From the NCBI RefSeq assembly GCF_012726265.1, contig NZ_JAASAG010000003.1:670522-734521 (forward strand): DNA of 64,000 nucleotides. Reading direction: 5' to 3'. The notes under the pieces were generated by a model that was not told where the DNA came from, ran no database searches, and was given only the letters and a program-made list of their open reading frames with translations. The stretch is from Streptomyces sp. HNM0575. GTDB lineage: Bacteria; Actinomycetota; Actinomycetes; Streptomycetales; Streptomycetaceae. Of this stretch, positions 24,521-33,312 are shown one piece after another (the first letter of the stretch is position 1; every line of letters begins with the position of its first letter). Made by a program: the position numbers and the translations under genes.

Positions 24521-25300
24521 TCACTGCCCCGTGTAGACCGGGTCCCGCCGCTCCTTGAACGCCGCCGCGCCCTCCACGCGGTCCTGCGTCGTCGTCAGCA
24601 GCGTCGACAACTCGCCCTCGACGCGCAGCCCTTCGGACAGCGGCAGGTCGGCCCCGCGCAGCACGGCCTCCTTCGCGTACGCCACTGCGCGCGGGCCGAC
24701 CCGGCGGAACGCTTCGGCGAGACGCTGGACGGCGTCCTCCAGGGACCCGGTGGCGACGACCTCGCCGACGAGGCCGATGCGCAGCGCCTCGGCGGCGTCG
24801 ATGTGCTCCCCGGTGAGGATCATGCGCAGCGCCGGGCCCAGCCCGACGAGGCGGGGGAGCCGCTGGGTTCCGCCCGCGCCGGGCAGGATGGCGCGGCGCA
24901 CCTCGGGGAGTCCGAACACGGCGCCCTCGGTGGCGACGCGGAGGTCGCAGGCGAGCGCGATCTCCAGTCCGCCGCCCAGGCAGTAGCCGTGGACGGCGGC
25001 CACGGTCGGCTTGCGGCAGGCGGCAATGGCGTCGGTCCACTTCGGGCCCGTGCGCTCCTCACGGGCGTCGACGAGCGAGTGCGGCGGCACGAACTCCTTG
25101 ATGTCCGCGCCCGCGCAGAAGGCCCGCTCGCCCGCGCCGCGGAGGACGAGCGCGCGGACCGACGGGTCGTCCGCCGCCGTCCGTACGGTCTCCGTCAACT
25201 CGCGCCGCATGGCCGCGTCGATGGCGTTACGGGCCTCCGGCCGGTTGAGCGTGATCAGGGCGATGCCCGCCTGGACATCGAGGAGTACGGTCCCTGCCAT
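24521..25300 (-). CDS. Enoyl-CoA hydratase/isomerase family protein
   Basis: The 259-residue crotonase-fold protein has the classic oxyanion-hole segments GAGERAFCAGADIKEF (about 62-77) and VHGYCLGGGLEIALACDLRVA (about 100-120). The catalytic Glu is seen in GGLEIAL and the second region is LPEVRRAILPGAGGTQRLPRL, so hydratase activity is plausible. The ATG at 25300 begins the typical MAGTVLLDVQAGIALITLNRPEARNAI. It is the last gene of the long leftward operon, 83 bp after the citryl-CoA-lyase-like gene. Confidence 0.92.
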   Translation of the reverse strand: MAGTVLLDVQAGIALITLNRPEARNAIDAAMRRELTETVRTAADDPSVRALVLRGAGERAFCAGADIKEFVPPHSLVDAREERTGPKWTDAIAACRKPTVAAVHGYCLGGGLEIALACDLRVATEGAVFGLPEVRRAILPGAGGTQRLPRLVGLGPALRMILTGEHIDAAEALRIGLVGEVVATGSLEDAVQRLAEAFRRVGPRAVAYAKEAVLRGADLPLSEGLRVEGELSTLLTTTQDRVEGAAAFKERRDPVYTGQ

Positions 25301-25383
25301 CTCGCGCCTTCTCCTTCGCTCGTGTTCGCTCGTGCGTGGTCCTCGGCCTGCGGGCCGCCTGTTGGTGGCCGCCGTCGCGCCGC

Positions 25384-26277
25384 TCAGTCCTCGTCCAGCC
25401 GGCTCGCCTCGCGCAGCGCCGCGCGCACCGCGGGCGTGAGCGGACGCTCGGCCTCCTCGCCGATGTGCGCGACGAGGCCCGCGGTACGGCTGATCATCGA
25501 GAAGCCGCGGTGCAGCGGCCACGGGACGCCGATGCCGAGCAGCAACGCGGCGGAGACTCCGGCTGCGTTGGGCGGCAGCGTCCGTCCCGTACGTTCCGCC
25601 GTCACGTCGGCGATCGCGCGCAGCCGCCGGATCTCGTCCTCCGCGACGCCTTCCTCGGCGGCGACGGCCAGCAGCGGTGCGGCGCGGGGATCGCCGTCGC
25701 GGTGCAGGGCGTGGCCGATGCCGGGAATGCGGCGCCCGGCGTCGAGTTCATCCGCCACCGCGCGGGCGACGGCCTCGTCCTCACCGGCACCGGCCCCGGC
25801 ACCGGCCCGGGCACCGGACCTGCCCCCGGCATCTTTCTCCCCCTCGCCGTCCGCCGCCGTCTCGTCCGCGATCCGCGTCAGCAGCCGCCCGGTCTGCTCC
25901 AGCGTTCCGAGGATGCGGCTGCCCACGCCCAACAGCCCCGCGGCCACCGCGCCTTGGACGGCTTCGGGAGCGACGTGGTACGTGAGCCTCGCGGCGAGCG
26001 CGCTGGGCTGGAGGCCGTGGTCGATGAAGGTCACGAGGACGGCGTCGGCCACGCGCACCGCGCCGGGCGCGGGCCGTTCGCCGGTGATGGCGAGCAGCGC
26101 GGCCTCGGTGAACGACATCCGGCCGACGAGTTCGCCCACCAGATCGTGCCCGCGCAGGGTGACGCGCTCGGCGTTCGCCCGCCCGACCTCGGTACGCAGC
26201 CCCTCCGCAAGCAGGGCGTCAGCGGGCACGGCCCCGGTACGCGGGGCGTCCGTACGCAGGGGCTCACGCTCGCTCAT
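25384..26277 (-). CDS. Citrate synthase/citryl-CoA lyase-like protein
   Basis: The 297-residue protein resembles the short citrate-synthase homologues annotated as citryl-CoA lyase. It has LVGRMSFTEAALLAITGERP, VLVTFIDHGLQPSALAARLTYHVAPEAVQGAVAAGLLGVGSRILG, PGIGHALHRDGDPRAAPLLAVA and PWPLHRGFSMISRTAGLVAHIGEE. The three active-site regions (H in FIDHG, H in GIGH, and the R/H around PWPLHRG) are present. An Ala/Gly-rich insertion lies near residues 175-190. The start overlaps the preceding synthetase stop by 4 bp. Such lyases split citryl-CoA-type thioesters into acetyl-CoA and a 2-oxo acid. Confidence 0.8.
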   Translation of the reverse strand: MSEREPLRTDAPRTGAVPADALLAEGLRTEVGRANAERVTLRGHDLVGELVGRMSFTEAALLAITGERPAPGAVRVADAVLVTFIDHGLQPSALAARLTYHVAPEAVQGAVAAGLLGVGSRILGTLEQTGRLLTRIADETAADGEGEKDAGGRSGARAGAGAGAGEDEAVARAVADELDAGRRIPGIGHALHRDGDPRAAPLLAVAAEEGVAEDEIRRLRAIADVTAERTGRTLPPNAAGVSAALLLGIGVPWPLHRGFSMISRTAGLVAHIGEEAERPLTPAVRAALREASRLDED

Positions 26278-28478
26278 CCCGCGTCCCCTCGCCCGCCGTC
26301 CGCGCCCCCGCCGCTCCCGTGGCCGCTCACGTCGCCGTCCGTCGCGACGAACGCCAGCGCGTCCAGGACGACCGTGTCCTCGGCCCGTACCAGCAGCGGG
26401 TTGCACTCGACCTCGGTCAGGTGCGGAGACGCGGTGTCCTCCACGAGCGAGGCGAGGCCGCCGATGATCCGCGCCAACTCCTCGGCCAGGGCGCCGGTTT
26501 CGGGCCGGATCCGGCGGAGCCGTGCCGCCGCGCGCAGCCCGTCCAGGGCGTGCCGCACCGACCGCGCGTCGTACGGCGGGATCAGGGTGCGGGCGTCGTT
26601 CGCGTCGTTGGCGTCGACACCGCCGGAGCCGAGCAGCGCCCGGGTGCCGAAGACCGGGTCGGCGACGACTCCGGCGATCAGCTCCTCGCCGCCGTCGACG
26701 TCGATCTGCTCGGCGACGAGGACGCCGCGGGCGCCGTGTTCACGTACGAGGTCCGCCCACGCCGCGCGCACCGCCTCCTCGCCCTCGACCCCGACGCGTA
26801 CGGCTCCGGCCTTCGCCCGGTGCGGCAGCAGGGGTTCGACGAGCTTCAGCACACAGGGGTGGCCGACCTGCGCCGCCGCCCGTACGGCCTCGTCCGCCGA
26901 ATGTGCCAGGTGGCGGCGCGGCATGGTGAGCGCGAAGCGTTCCAGGAGCGCCATGGTCTGTGCCTCGTCCACGGCCGCCCGTCCGTCACCGACCTTGCGC
27001 GGGACGAGAGTTGACCGGGCCGACGGTCCGCCGGGTGCCGCCAGGGTGGACGCGCCCCCGGCCGCGGCCGACGGTCCGCCGGGCGCACGTCCCGGCGCGG
27101 CGGCCACCGCTGCCCGCCCCCGGCGCAGCAGTCCCGCGCCGTGCAGCAGCCGCACGGGGTCGCCGCACACCACAAGTCCCGCCTCGGCGGCGCGCGTTCG
27201 GACCTGGTCGCTCACGCCGTACCAGGCGAGCCCGAGGGCCGCCCGCAGGCGCCCGGACGCGGCCGTGACCGTGGGCAGCAGACCGTCCGCGAGGTACTCC
27301 ATGCCGCCGAGGTAGAGCAGCAGCAGATCGACGTGCTCCTCCTCGTCGATGATGCCGAGCACCTTCTCCAGCAGTGCCGGGTCGTTGATGACCTGCGGTG
27401 TGAAGTCCAGCGGGTTGCGGACGGCTGCGAACGGCGGGAGTACGGCGGTCAGTTCGTCCCTGGCGCGCGGGGAGAAGTCGACGAGGGGCACGCCCAGCCG
27501 CTCGGCCGCGTCGGAGAGATAGGCGGCGGCGCCCCCGGAGTTGCTGGCGACCGCCACGCCCTCGGCGGCTGTGCCCAGTGCGGCGGCCCGCGCGACATCG
27601 AGGGCGTCGTCCATGGTGCGCAGGCGCACGGCGCCGTATCGGCCGAAGAGGGCGTCGAACGCGTCGTCGTCGCCGGAGATCTGGGCGGTGTGGGAGGCGA
27701 CGGAGTCCCGGCCGCGCGCGGAGGCGCCCGCCTTGACGACGAACACTGGCTTGCCAGCGCGGCGGGCCGCCTCGAAGGCGTCGCCGAGGCGGGCGCCGCT
27801 GACCGTGCCCTCCAGATAGCCGACGATCACCTCGGTCGCGTCGTCGTCCGCGAGGTGCTCGACGTAGTCGGCGAAGGTCAGGCCCGCTTCGTTGCCGGTG
27901 GCGATCACATGGGAGAACCGCACGCCCGCCCAGTGCGCCTCGGTGAGCAGGTTGAACGCGGTGCCGCCGCTCTGCGAAACCAACGCCACGTTCCCCGGGG
28001 GCAGTTCGGGCAGCGTCTCCAGCATGGTCGCGAACGTGCCGAACGTACGGGGCTCGATCGAGGCGTAGCCGAGGCTGTTCGGGCCGACCAGCGCCACGTC
28101 GTGCGTACGGGCCGCCGCGGTCAGCCGGTCCTGCAACCGCCGCCCCTCCTCGCCGGTTTCGGCGAAGCCCCCGGCGAAGACCACGGCCGCGCCGGCGCCG
28201 TGGGCCGCGGCCCGCTCGAACGCGTCGGTGGCCGCCTCGGCCGGGACGCAGACGAGATACAGGTCGATGCCGTGCGGCAGGGACTCGATGTCCGGGTGGC
28301 AGGGGACGCCCTGGACGGTGTCGTACTTCGGGTTCACCGGCCAGATCTCGCCCTCGAACCGCCGTTGCCGCAGGATCCGCAACGGGCGCCCGCCGATGCG
28401 CCGTTCGTTGTCCGAGGCGCCGACGATCGCGATGCTCCGCGGCCGCAGCAGCCGTTCCAGCTCAGGCACGTGCCTCAC
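26274..28478 (-). CDS. NDP-forming acyl-CoA synthetase (acetate-CoA ligase ADP-forming family), alpha-beta fusion
   Basis: The 734-residue fusion has a CoA-binding Rossmann domain (about 10-140; RSIAIVGASDNERRIGGRP) and a succinyl-CoA-synthetase-like domain with the phospho-histidine region SVASHTAQISGDDDAFDALF (about 250). After a low-complexity Ala/Gly/Pro linker (about 450-485) comes an ATP-grasp domain (about 500-730; HPCVLKLVEPLLPHRAKAGAV, GVLVAEQID). This layout is that of reversible ADP- or GDP-forming acyl-CoA ligases; citryl-CoA synthetase belongs to the same superfamily. The GTG at 28478 overlaps the previous gene by 17 bp; a second GTG nine bases further is possible. It is coupled to the citryl-CoA-lyase-like gene downstream. 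Confidence 0.88.
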   Translation of the reverse strand: MRHVPELERLLRPRSIAIVGASDNERRIGGRPLRILRQRRFEGEIWPVNPKYDTVQGVPCHPDIESLPHGIDLYLVCVPAEAATDAFERAAAHGAGAAVVFAGGFAETGEEGRRLQDRLTAAARTHDVALVGPNSLGYASIEPRTFGTFATMLETLPELPPGNVALVSQSGGTAFNLLTEAHWAGVRFSHVIATGNEAGLTFADYVEHLADDDATEVIVGYLEGTVSGARLGDAFEAARRAGKPVFVVKAGASARGRDSVASHTAQISGDDDAFDALFGRYGAVRLRTMDDALDVARAAALGTAAEGVAVASNSGGAAAYLSDAAERLGVPLVDFSPRARDELTAVLPPFAAVRNPLDFTPQVINDPALLEKVLGIIDEEEHVDLLLLYLGGMEYLADGLLPTVTAASGRLRAALGLAWYGVSDQVRTRAAEAGLVVCGDPVRLLHGAGLLRRGRAAVAAAPGRAPGGPSAAAGGASTLAAPGGPSARSTLVPRKVGDGRAAVDEAQTMALLERFALTMPRRHLAHSADEAVRAAAQVGHPCVLKLVEPLLPHRAKAGAVRVGVEGEEAVRAAWADLVREHGARGVLVAEQIDVDGGEELIAGVVADPVFGTRALLGSGGVDANDANDARTLIPPYDARSVRHALDGLRAAARLRRIRPETGALAEELARIIGGLASLVEDTASPHLTEVECNPLLVRAEDTVVLDALAFVATDGDVSGHGSGGGADGGRGDAG

Positions 28479-29025
28479 CCGCCAGATAGCGCTCCAGGTA
28501 GGGGACGAGGCCGCCGCTGTCGAGGACTTCGAGCATGGCGGGCGAGAACGGCTTGGTCGTCATCACTGCTCCACTTCCGATGTCGGTCACCCGGCCGGTG
28601 GCGAAGTCGACTTCGAGCTCGCCGCCCTCCTCGACGGCTTCCGTGATCCCCGGGCATGTCACCACGGGGAAACCGGCGTTCAGCGAGCGGCGGATGAAGG
28701 CGGAGTCCGTGGACTCCACGACCGCCGCCGCGATGCCCGCGGCCCGCAGCGCCATCGGGGCGGGCGGATGGCTGGGGATGCCGAACCCCCGTCCCGCGAC
28801 GACGATGTCGCCGGGCCGCACCCGGGAGGCGAAGTCCGGGACGAGCCCGGCGAAGCACCGCCGGGCCAGGTCGGCCGGGTCGTGGTCGTCGCCGAAGTTG
28901 CGCAGTTCGGAGAAGCGCACGATGCCGTCGTCGCCGCTGATCCAGTCGCCGAACTTCCAGACGCGACCGCGCCGTACGGCCGGGGGCGGGGCCGCGGAGG
29001 GGCTAGAGGCGCTAGCCGAGGGCAC
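28462..29025 (-). CDS. Aconitase/3-isopropylmalate dehydratase-like small subunit
   Basis: The 187-residue swivel-domain protein has GRVWKFGDWISGDDGIVRF (about 19-37), the RPGDIVVAGRGFGIPSHP loop (a variant of the GxNFGCGSSRE motif) and DFATGRVTDIGSG near the end. The usual serine-rich active-site loop is altered (GRGFGIPSHPPA), so the substrate probably differs from isopropylmalate. The GTG at 29025 overlaps the large-subunit stop by 14 bp and fits the conserved start; longer frames upstream are antisense-type low complexity. Confidence 0.82.
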   Translation of the reverse strand: MPSASASSPSAAPPPAVRRGRVWKFGDWISGDDGIVRFSELRNFGDDHDPADLARRCFAGLVPDFASRVRPGDIVVAGRGFGIPSHPPAPMALRAAGIAAAVVESTDSAFIRRSLNAGFPVVTCPGITEAVEEGGELEVDFATGRVTDIGSGAVMTTKPFSPAMLEVLDSGGLVPYLERYLAGEARA

Positions 29026-30307
29026 GGACGGCTCCCTCCGCCGGCAGGAGTTGACGCGGATCGGTGATCCGCCCGGTGACGGCCGAGGCGGCCACGACGT
29101 ACGGGCTCGCCAGATAGATCTCCGCCGTCCGGCTCCCGGCGCGCCCCGGGTAGTTCTCCTGGTTGGTCGAGACGGCGACGTCCCCGTCGCCCAGCGCCCC
29201 CAGATAGCCCCAGCAGGTCGTGCAGCCGGGGGAGAGGACGGTCGCACCGCGCTCGGTGAACAGCTCGACCAGTCCCTCGCGGGCCGCCTGGGCGTAGACG
29301 CCAGGGCTGCCGGGCGTGACGTACATGGTCACGCCCGGCGCGATGTCGTGGTCGCGCAGCACCTCCGCGGCCGCCCGCAGATCCTCGATGCGGTTGCTCG
29401 CGCACGAGCCCACCGTGGCCTGGGTGATGCGGCGCCCGCCGACCTCCGAGACCGGTACGACGCCGCTGTGCCGCGGCGGCACCGTGACGTACGGCTCCAG
29501 CGCGCCCAGGTCCCAGGTGCGCACCTCGTCGTAGGCGGCGTCCTCGTCGGCGGTGAACACCTCGTACGGACGGGACCCGGCACGCTCGCGCACGTAGTCG
29601 AGGGCCACCTCGTCCACGTCCGCGACGGCCGTGTCGGCGCCCGCGTGGTACATCCCGGCCAGCAGCCCCTGACGGCTGTCGAGGCCGAGCCGAGCCAGCC
29701 CCGGACCGCCGAACTCGACGCAGCGCTGCACCAGTCCGTCGCCGCCGGCGTACTCCCGGCAGATCGCCTGGACGAGGTCGCGAATCCACACGCCGCGCGG
29801 CAGCGTCCCCGTCAGCTCGAAGCGGACGCTCGCGGGCACCCGCACCCAGTTGGAGTCGCGCACCATCGAGACGAGGACCTCGGTGCTGATGGGCACGTTG
29901 AGCGCGCCGACCGCGCCGATGCTCGCGATGTTCGGCTCGTCCGAGAAGACGAGCAGCCCGGGGCGGGCGAAGCCGTGCTCGACCATGACGAGGTGCCGCA
30001 GGCCCGCGCGCCCGGCGTCGAAGAAGTTCGAGAAGCCGGTACGGCGTACGAACTCGCGGCTCTCACGGTTGCGGGCGACGTGCTCGGAGCCCAGCGCGGC
30101 CTGGGGGGTGTGGTCCAGGACGGCGACGACCTTGTCCGGGTAGGCGATCTCCGGGACGCCCAGCCTCTCCAGGATCTTGATGTTCTTCCAGAAGTAGATG
30201 TCCTGCATGACCGTGTAGTCGGGGGTGACGGTCACATAGTCCCCGGCGGCGACCGCGTCGGTGCCCGCCGCCCGCGCGATGATCTTCTGGGCGATCGTGA
30301 GGCTCAT
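29012..30307 (-). CDS. Aconitase/3-isopropylmalate dehydratase-like large subunit
   Basis: The 431-residue protein has the start MSLTIAQKIIARAAGTDAVAAGDYV. The three probable [4Fe-4S] cysteines lie in VGSCASNRIEDLRAAA (about residue 319) and SPGCTTCWGYLGAL (about 377-380). NQENYPGRAGSRTAEIYLASP follows, corresponding to the family's NRNFxGRxG motif. With the adjacent small subunit it forms a two-subunit hydro-lyase that isomerises hydroxy-tricarboxylic or hydroxy-dicarboxylic acids. The ATG at 30307 overlaps the binding-protein stop by 4 bp. Position beside a dedicated importer suggests a catabolic rather than leucine- or lysine-biosynthetic role. Confidence 0.88.
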   Translation of the reverse strand: MSLTIAQKIIARAAGTDAVAAGDYVTVTPDYTVMQDIYFWKNIKILERLGVPEIAYPDKVVAVLDHTPQAALGSEHVARNRESREFVRRTGFSNFFDAGRAGLRHLVMVEHGFARPGLLVFSDEPNIASIGAVGALNVPISTEVLVSMVRDSNWVRVPASVRFELTGTLPRGVWIRDLVQAICREYAGGDGLVQRCVEFGGPGLARLGLDSRQGLLAGMYHAGADTAVADVDEVALDYVRERAGSRPYEVFTADEDAAYDEVRTWDLGALEPYVTVPPRHSGVVPVSEVGGRRITQATVGSCASNRIEDLRAAAEVLRDHDIAPGVTMYVTPGSPGVYAQAAREGLVELFTERGATVLSPGCTTCWGYLGALGDGDVAVSTNQENYPGRAGSRTAEIYLASPYVVAASAVTGRITDPRQLLPAEGAVRALG

Positions 30308-31431
30308 GGCGTCGCCCCCGACGCGGCGCTCTTCTTGATCTTCCCGGTGTCGAAGTCGTTGTACTTGCCGACGAATTCGTTCGTGTAGACGCTGCCCGGT
30401 TCGAGGCCGTTCTTGATGAGCTTGTAGTCCTTGGCGTAGGTGATCCAGTGCTCGACGGCGGACTTCGGGTAGGCGCCCCACTGATCGCGGGCGGGCGGGG
30501 TGCCGCCCTTCAGGGACTTCTCCCGTGCCTCGAACTGCCCGAGCGCCGCCTTCGTCGCGGCCTTCTCGCTGGAACCGACCTTGCTGTTGGGGTACTTGGC
30601 GAACATCATCCGCACGCCCGCCTCCGGGTTCGCGTCGGCGTAGACGGACGCCTTGGCCCACGCCCGTCCGAAGCCGCCCGCCACGTCCGGGTTGTCCTTC
30701 AGCCAGCCCGCGGACGCGACGAGGCTGGAGGAGAAGAGGTCCTCGACGCCGTCGGGCTGGAAGAAGCGCAGCTTCTCGCCGCTGCCCGCCGTCATCGCGG
30801 CGAAGAGGGTGTCGTAGGTGATCAGGGCGTCGGCGCGGTGCCGCTTGAGGGCGTCCAGCGCCGGAGCTCCCGTGCCCACGGCCACGAACTTCACGTCGTC
30901 GTCCGGGTCCAGGCCCGCGTTGACGAGGGCGGCCTTGGCGAGCTGCGCCGGTCCCGCGGAGAGGTCCTGCACGCCGACGGTCCTGCCCTTCAGATCGGCG
31001 GCCGAGCGGATCTTGCTGCCGGGCAGGACTCCGAACTGGGTGACGTTCCTCGTCGTCCAGTTGTAGGACATCTTGACGTCCTGGCCCTTGTCGGCGGCTT
31101 GCAGGACGACGTCGGGTGTCGAGGTCCCGAGCTGCACCTTGCCCGAGGCGAGCGCCTGGACGACCCGTCCGCTCGTGCCGAGGAAGACCGGCTTGACGGT
31201 GATGCCCTCGGCCTTGAAGTAGCCCTTGGCCTGCGCGATGGCGAGCTGGAGCATGTTGCCGCCCGGCGCCGGCGCGGAGACCCCGAAGGTGACCGTCTTG
31301 CCGCCGCCGCCCGCCGCCGTGGAGCTCCCGGCGCCGCCGTCGCCGCACGCGGAGAGGACGGAGAGGAGGAGGCAGGTCAGGACCGCCGATATGACCCGGA
31401 AGCGGGTGCCCGAAGTTCTTGGAGTGCTCAC
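30304..31431 (-). CDS. ABC substrate-binding lipoprotein, SsuA/TauA/NMT1-like
   Basis: The 375-residue lipoprotein has a signal peptide with lipobox LSAC (LLLSVLSACGDGG) and a periplasmic-binding type II domain of the nitrate/sulfonate/taurine/thiamine-precursor class (APAPGGNMLQLAIAQAKGYFKAEGITVKPVF, GRVVQALASGKVQLG, KGRTVGVQDL). GTG at 31431 is chosen because AGGA lies 8-9 bases upstream and the signal peptide follows directly. It is 17 bp from the permease gene and coupled to the large-subunit gene. The usual substrates are small anionic organics; which one is imported is unknown. Confidence 0.88.
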   Translation of the reverse strand: MSTPRTSGTRFRVISAVLTCLLLSVLSACGDGGAGSSTAAGGGGKTVTFGVSAPAPGGNMLQLAIAQAKGYFKAEGITVKPVFLGTSGRVVQALASGKVQLGTSTPDVVLQAADKGQDVKMSYNWTTRNVTQFGVLPGSKIRSAADLKGRTVGVQDLSAGPAQLAKAALVNAGLDPDDDVKFVAVGTGAPALDALKRHRADALITYDTLFAAMTAGSGEKLRFFQPDGVEDLFSSSLVASAGWLKDNPDVAGGFGRAWAKASVYADANPEAGVRMMFAKYPNSKVGSSEKAATKAALGQFEAREKSLKGGTPPARDQWGAYPKSAVEHWITYAKDYKLIKNGLEPGSVYTNEFVGKYNDFDTGKIKKSAASGATP

Positions 31432-31448
31432 GATCCTGTCCTTTCTGT

Positions 31449-32381
31449 TCACCAGAAGACCAGCCACTTGCGGAGCTGTACGACGATCTGGTTGAGCACG
31501 ACGCCCATGGCCGCGAGGACGATGAGCGTCGCGAACACACCGGCCGTGTCGTAGTTGGTCTGTTGCTGTTGGAGGAGCACCCCGAGACCGTCCTGCGAGG
31601 AGACGAACTCGCCGAGGATCGCGCCGAGCAGCGCCAGCACGGTGGCGACCTCGAAGCCCGCCAGCACCGAGGGCAGCGCGGACGGCAGCAGCAGCTTCGT
31701 CCAGGTCTGACGGCGGGACGCGGAGAGCGAACGGAAGAGCTGCGCCCGGTCCCGGTCGACCGACATCACGCCGCTCATCGTGTTGACCAGCAGCGGGAAG
31801 AAGGTCAGCGTCGCCGCGACGAGCACCTTCGGCGTCGTACCGAACCCGAACCAGATCACGAAGAGCGGCGCGAGCGCGATCTTGGGCAGCGACTGGAACG
31901 CCACCAGATACGGGTAGAACGTGGCGCGGACGACCGAGGACTCACCGAGCAGCACGCCCGCGACGATCCCGGCGGCCGATCCGGCCAGCAGACCCAGCAG
32001 GGTCTCCTTCAGCGTCACGAGGCCGTTGTTCCAGAGCTGGTCCAGCAGCGAACCGGAGCCGAACTGCGCCAGGACCTTCGACAGCGGCGGCAGGACGAAC
32101 TCGTTGACGCCCAGCAGCCCCGGCAGGAACTGCCACAGCGTGGCCACGACGACCAGCAGCAGCGCCGGCAGGCCCACGGCGTGCAGCGCGCGCCGTCCCG
32201 TCCCCGTCCCCGAACGGCGGGTCCCGCCACGGGACTTGGCCGCGGCGGTGGCCCCTTTCGCTGTCGCGCCCGTCGCCGTCGCCGTCGTGGTGTCCGGCCG
32301 CGGCCCGGGGTCCGGAACGGCCGCCGTGACCGGCCCGGCCTCCGCGCCCACGTCCCGGTCGCCCTGTTCAGAGAGCCGCAT
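31449..32381 (-). CDS. ABC permease, SsuC/TauC type
   Basis: The 310-residue permease has a hydrophilic low-complexity tail of about 65 residues, then about six membrane helices. The EAA coupling loop reads SLSASRRQTWTKLLLPSALPSVLAGFEVA. The hydrophobic core starts at LHAVGLPALLLVVVATLWQF and matches sulfonate/taurine permeases in length. A shorter start inside the tail cannot be excluded. It overlaps the ATPase gene by 14 bp. Confidence 0.88.
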   Translation of the reverse strand: MRLSEQGDRDVGAEAGPVTAAVPDPGPRPDTTTATATGATAKGATAAAKSRGGTRRSGTGTGRRALHAVGLPALLLVVVATLWQFLPGLLGVNEFVLPPLSKVLAQFGSGSLLDQLWNNGLVTLKETLLGLLAGSAAGIVAGVLLGESSVVRATFYPYLVAFQSLPKIALAPLFVIWFGFGTTPKVLVAATLTFFPLLVNTMSGVMSVDRDRAQLFRSLSASRRQTWTKLLLPSALPSVLAGFEVATVLALLGAILGEFVSSQDGLGVLLQQQQTNYDTAGVFATLIVLAAMGVVLNQIVVQLRKWLVFW

Positions 32382-33312
32382 GGCTTCCCTCCCGGATGAA
32401 GTAGGAGCGGATCCGCCCGCATGTCGCCGCGAACTCGGGTGTCTGGACGATCGCGATATCGCGCTCGCGCGGCAGCGGCACGTCGATGACGTCGAGCGTC
32501 CGGCCCGGCCGTGGCGAGAGCACGACCACGCGCTGGGCGAGGAAGACGGCCTCGGGGATGTCGTGCGTGATGAGCAGGGTCGTCACACCGCTCGCCGACC
32601 AGATGCGCCGCATGTCGACGTTCATCTGCTCGCGGGTCATGGCGTCCAGCGCGCCGAACGGCTCGTCCAGCAGCAGCACGGCCGGATCCGCCATCAACGC
32701 CCGGCAGATCGCCACCCGTTGCTGCATGCCGCCGGACAGCTCGTGCGGCCTGCGGTCGGCGAAGCCGTCGAGGCCCGCCCACGCGAGGAGTTCGTGAGCG
32801 CGTGCCCGGTCGCGGTCGTCCACACGGTGGTCGATCTCGCGCGGCAGAAGGCAGTTGCCGAGGACGGTCTTCCACGGCAGCAGCGTGGGTGCCTGGAACA
32901 TCATCGACACGTCCCGCCGGGGCTTGCGCAGCGGTTCGCCCCCGACGGAGACCTCGCCGCTCGTGGGCTCGGCGAGCCCGGCGAACGTACGCAGCAGCGT
33001 CGTCTTGCCGCAGCCGCTGGGCCCGACGACGGCGACGAACTCACCAGGCGCGACGTCGAGTGAGAAGTCCTCCAGCGCGATGACGGGTTCCTTGCCGCGG
33101 GCGCCGAAGACCTGGCTGACGTTCCTGGCCGTCAGCCCCAGCGGCGACGGCATCGAGAGCTGCGGAGAGCCGCTGCCGTCACCGCCGTCGCCGTGCTGCG
33201 GCTGCGGTACGGGACACGCGGCCGCCGGGGCCGCTGCTGTGGAGGCGGTAGGGGCGGCGGAGCCGGTAGAGGTGTCGGAGGCGGTGGCGGTGCGGTCAGT
33301 TCTGCGGAGCAT
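32368..33312 (-). CDS. ABC ATPase, SsuB/TauB type
   Basis: The 314-residue ATPase has about 60 residues of Ala/Pro/Gly-rich N-terminus, then Walker A GPSGCGKTT (about 95-103), signature LSGGMQQRVAICRAL, Walker B LLLDEPFGALD and the H-switch LLITHDIPEA. It is the nucleotide-binding partner of the adjacent SsuC-like permease. The long N-terminal tail is atypical and may be partly untranslated if an internal start is used. The gene overlaps the TPP enzyme gene by 17 bp. Confidence 0.88.
   Translation of the reverse strand: MLRRTDRTATASDTSTGSAAPTASTAAAPAAACPVPQPQHGDGGDGSGSPQLSMPSPLGLTARNVSQVFGARGKEPVIALEDFSLDVAPGEFVAVVGPSGCGKTTLLRTFAGLAEPTSGEVSVGGEPLRKPRRDVSMMFQAPTLLPWKTVLGNCLLPREIDHRVDDRDRARAHELLAWAGLDGFADRRPHELSGGMQQRVAICRALMADPAVLLLDEPFGALDAMTREQMNVDMRRIWSASGVTTLLITHDIPEAVFLAQRVVVLSPRPGRTLDVIDVPLPRERDIAIVQTPEFAATCGRIRSYFIREGSHAAL

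Noticed and set aside
30308..31540. N-terminal extension of the aconitase-like large subunit
   Set aside because: The open frame is the wrong reading frame of the ABC binding-protein gene; the family start MSLTIAQK lies at 30307.
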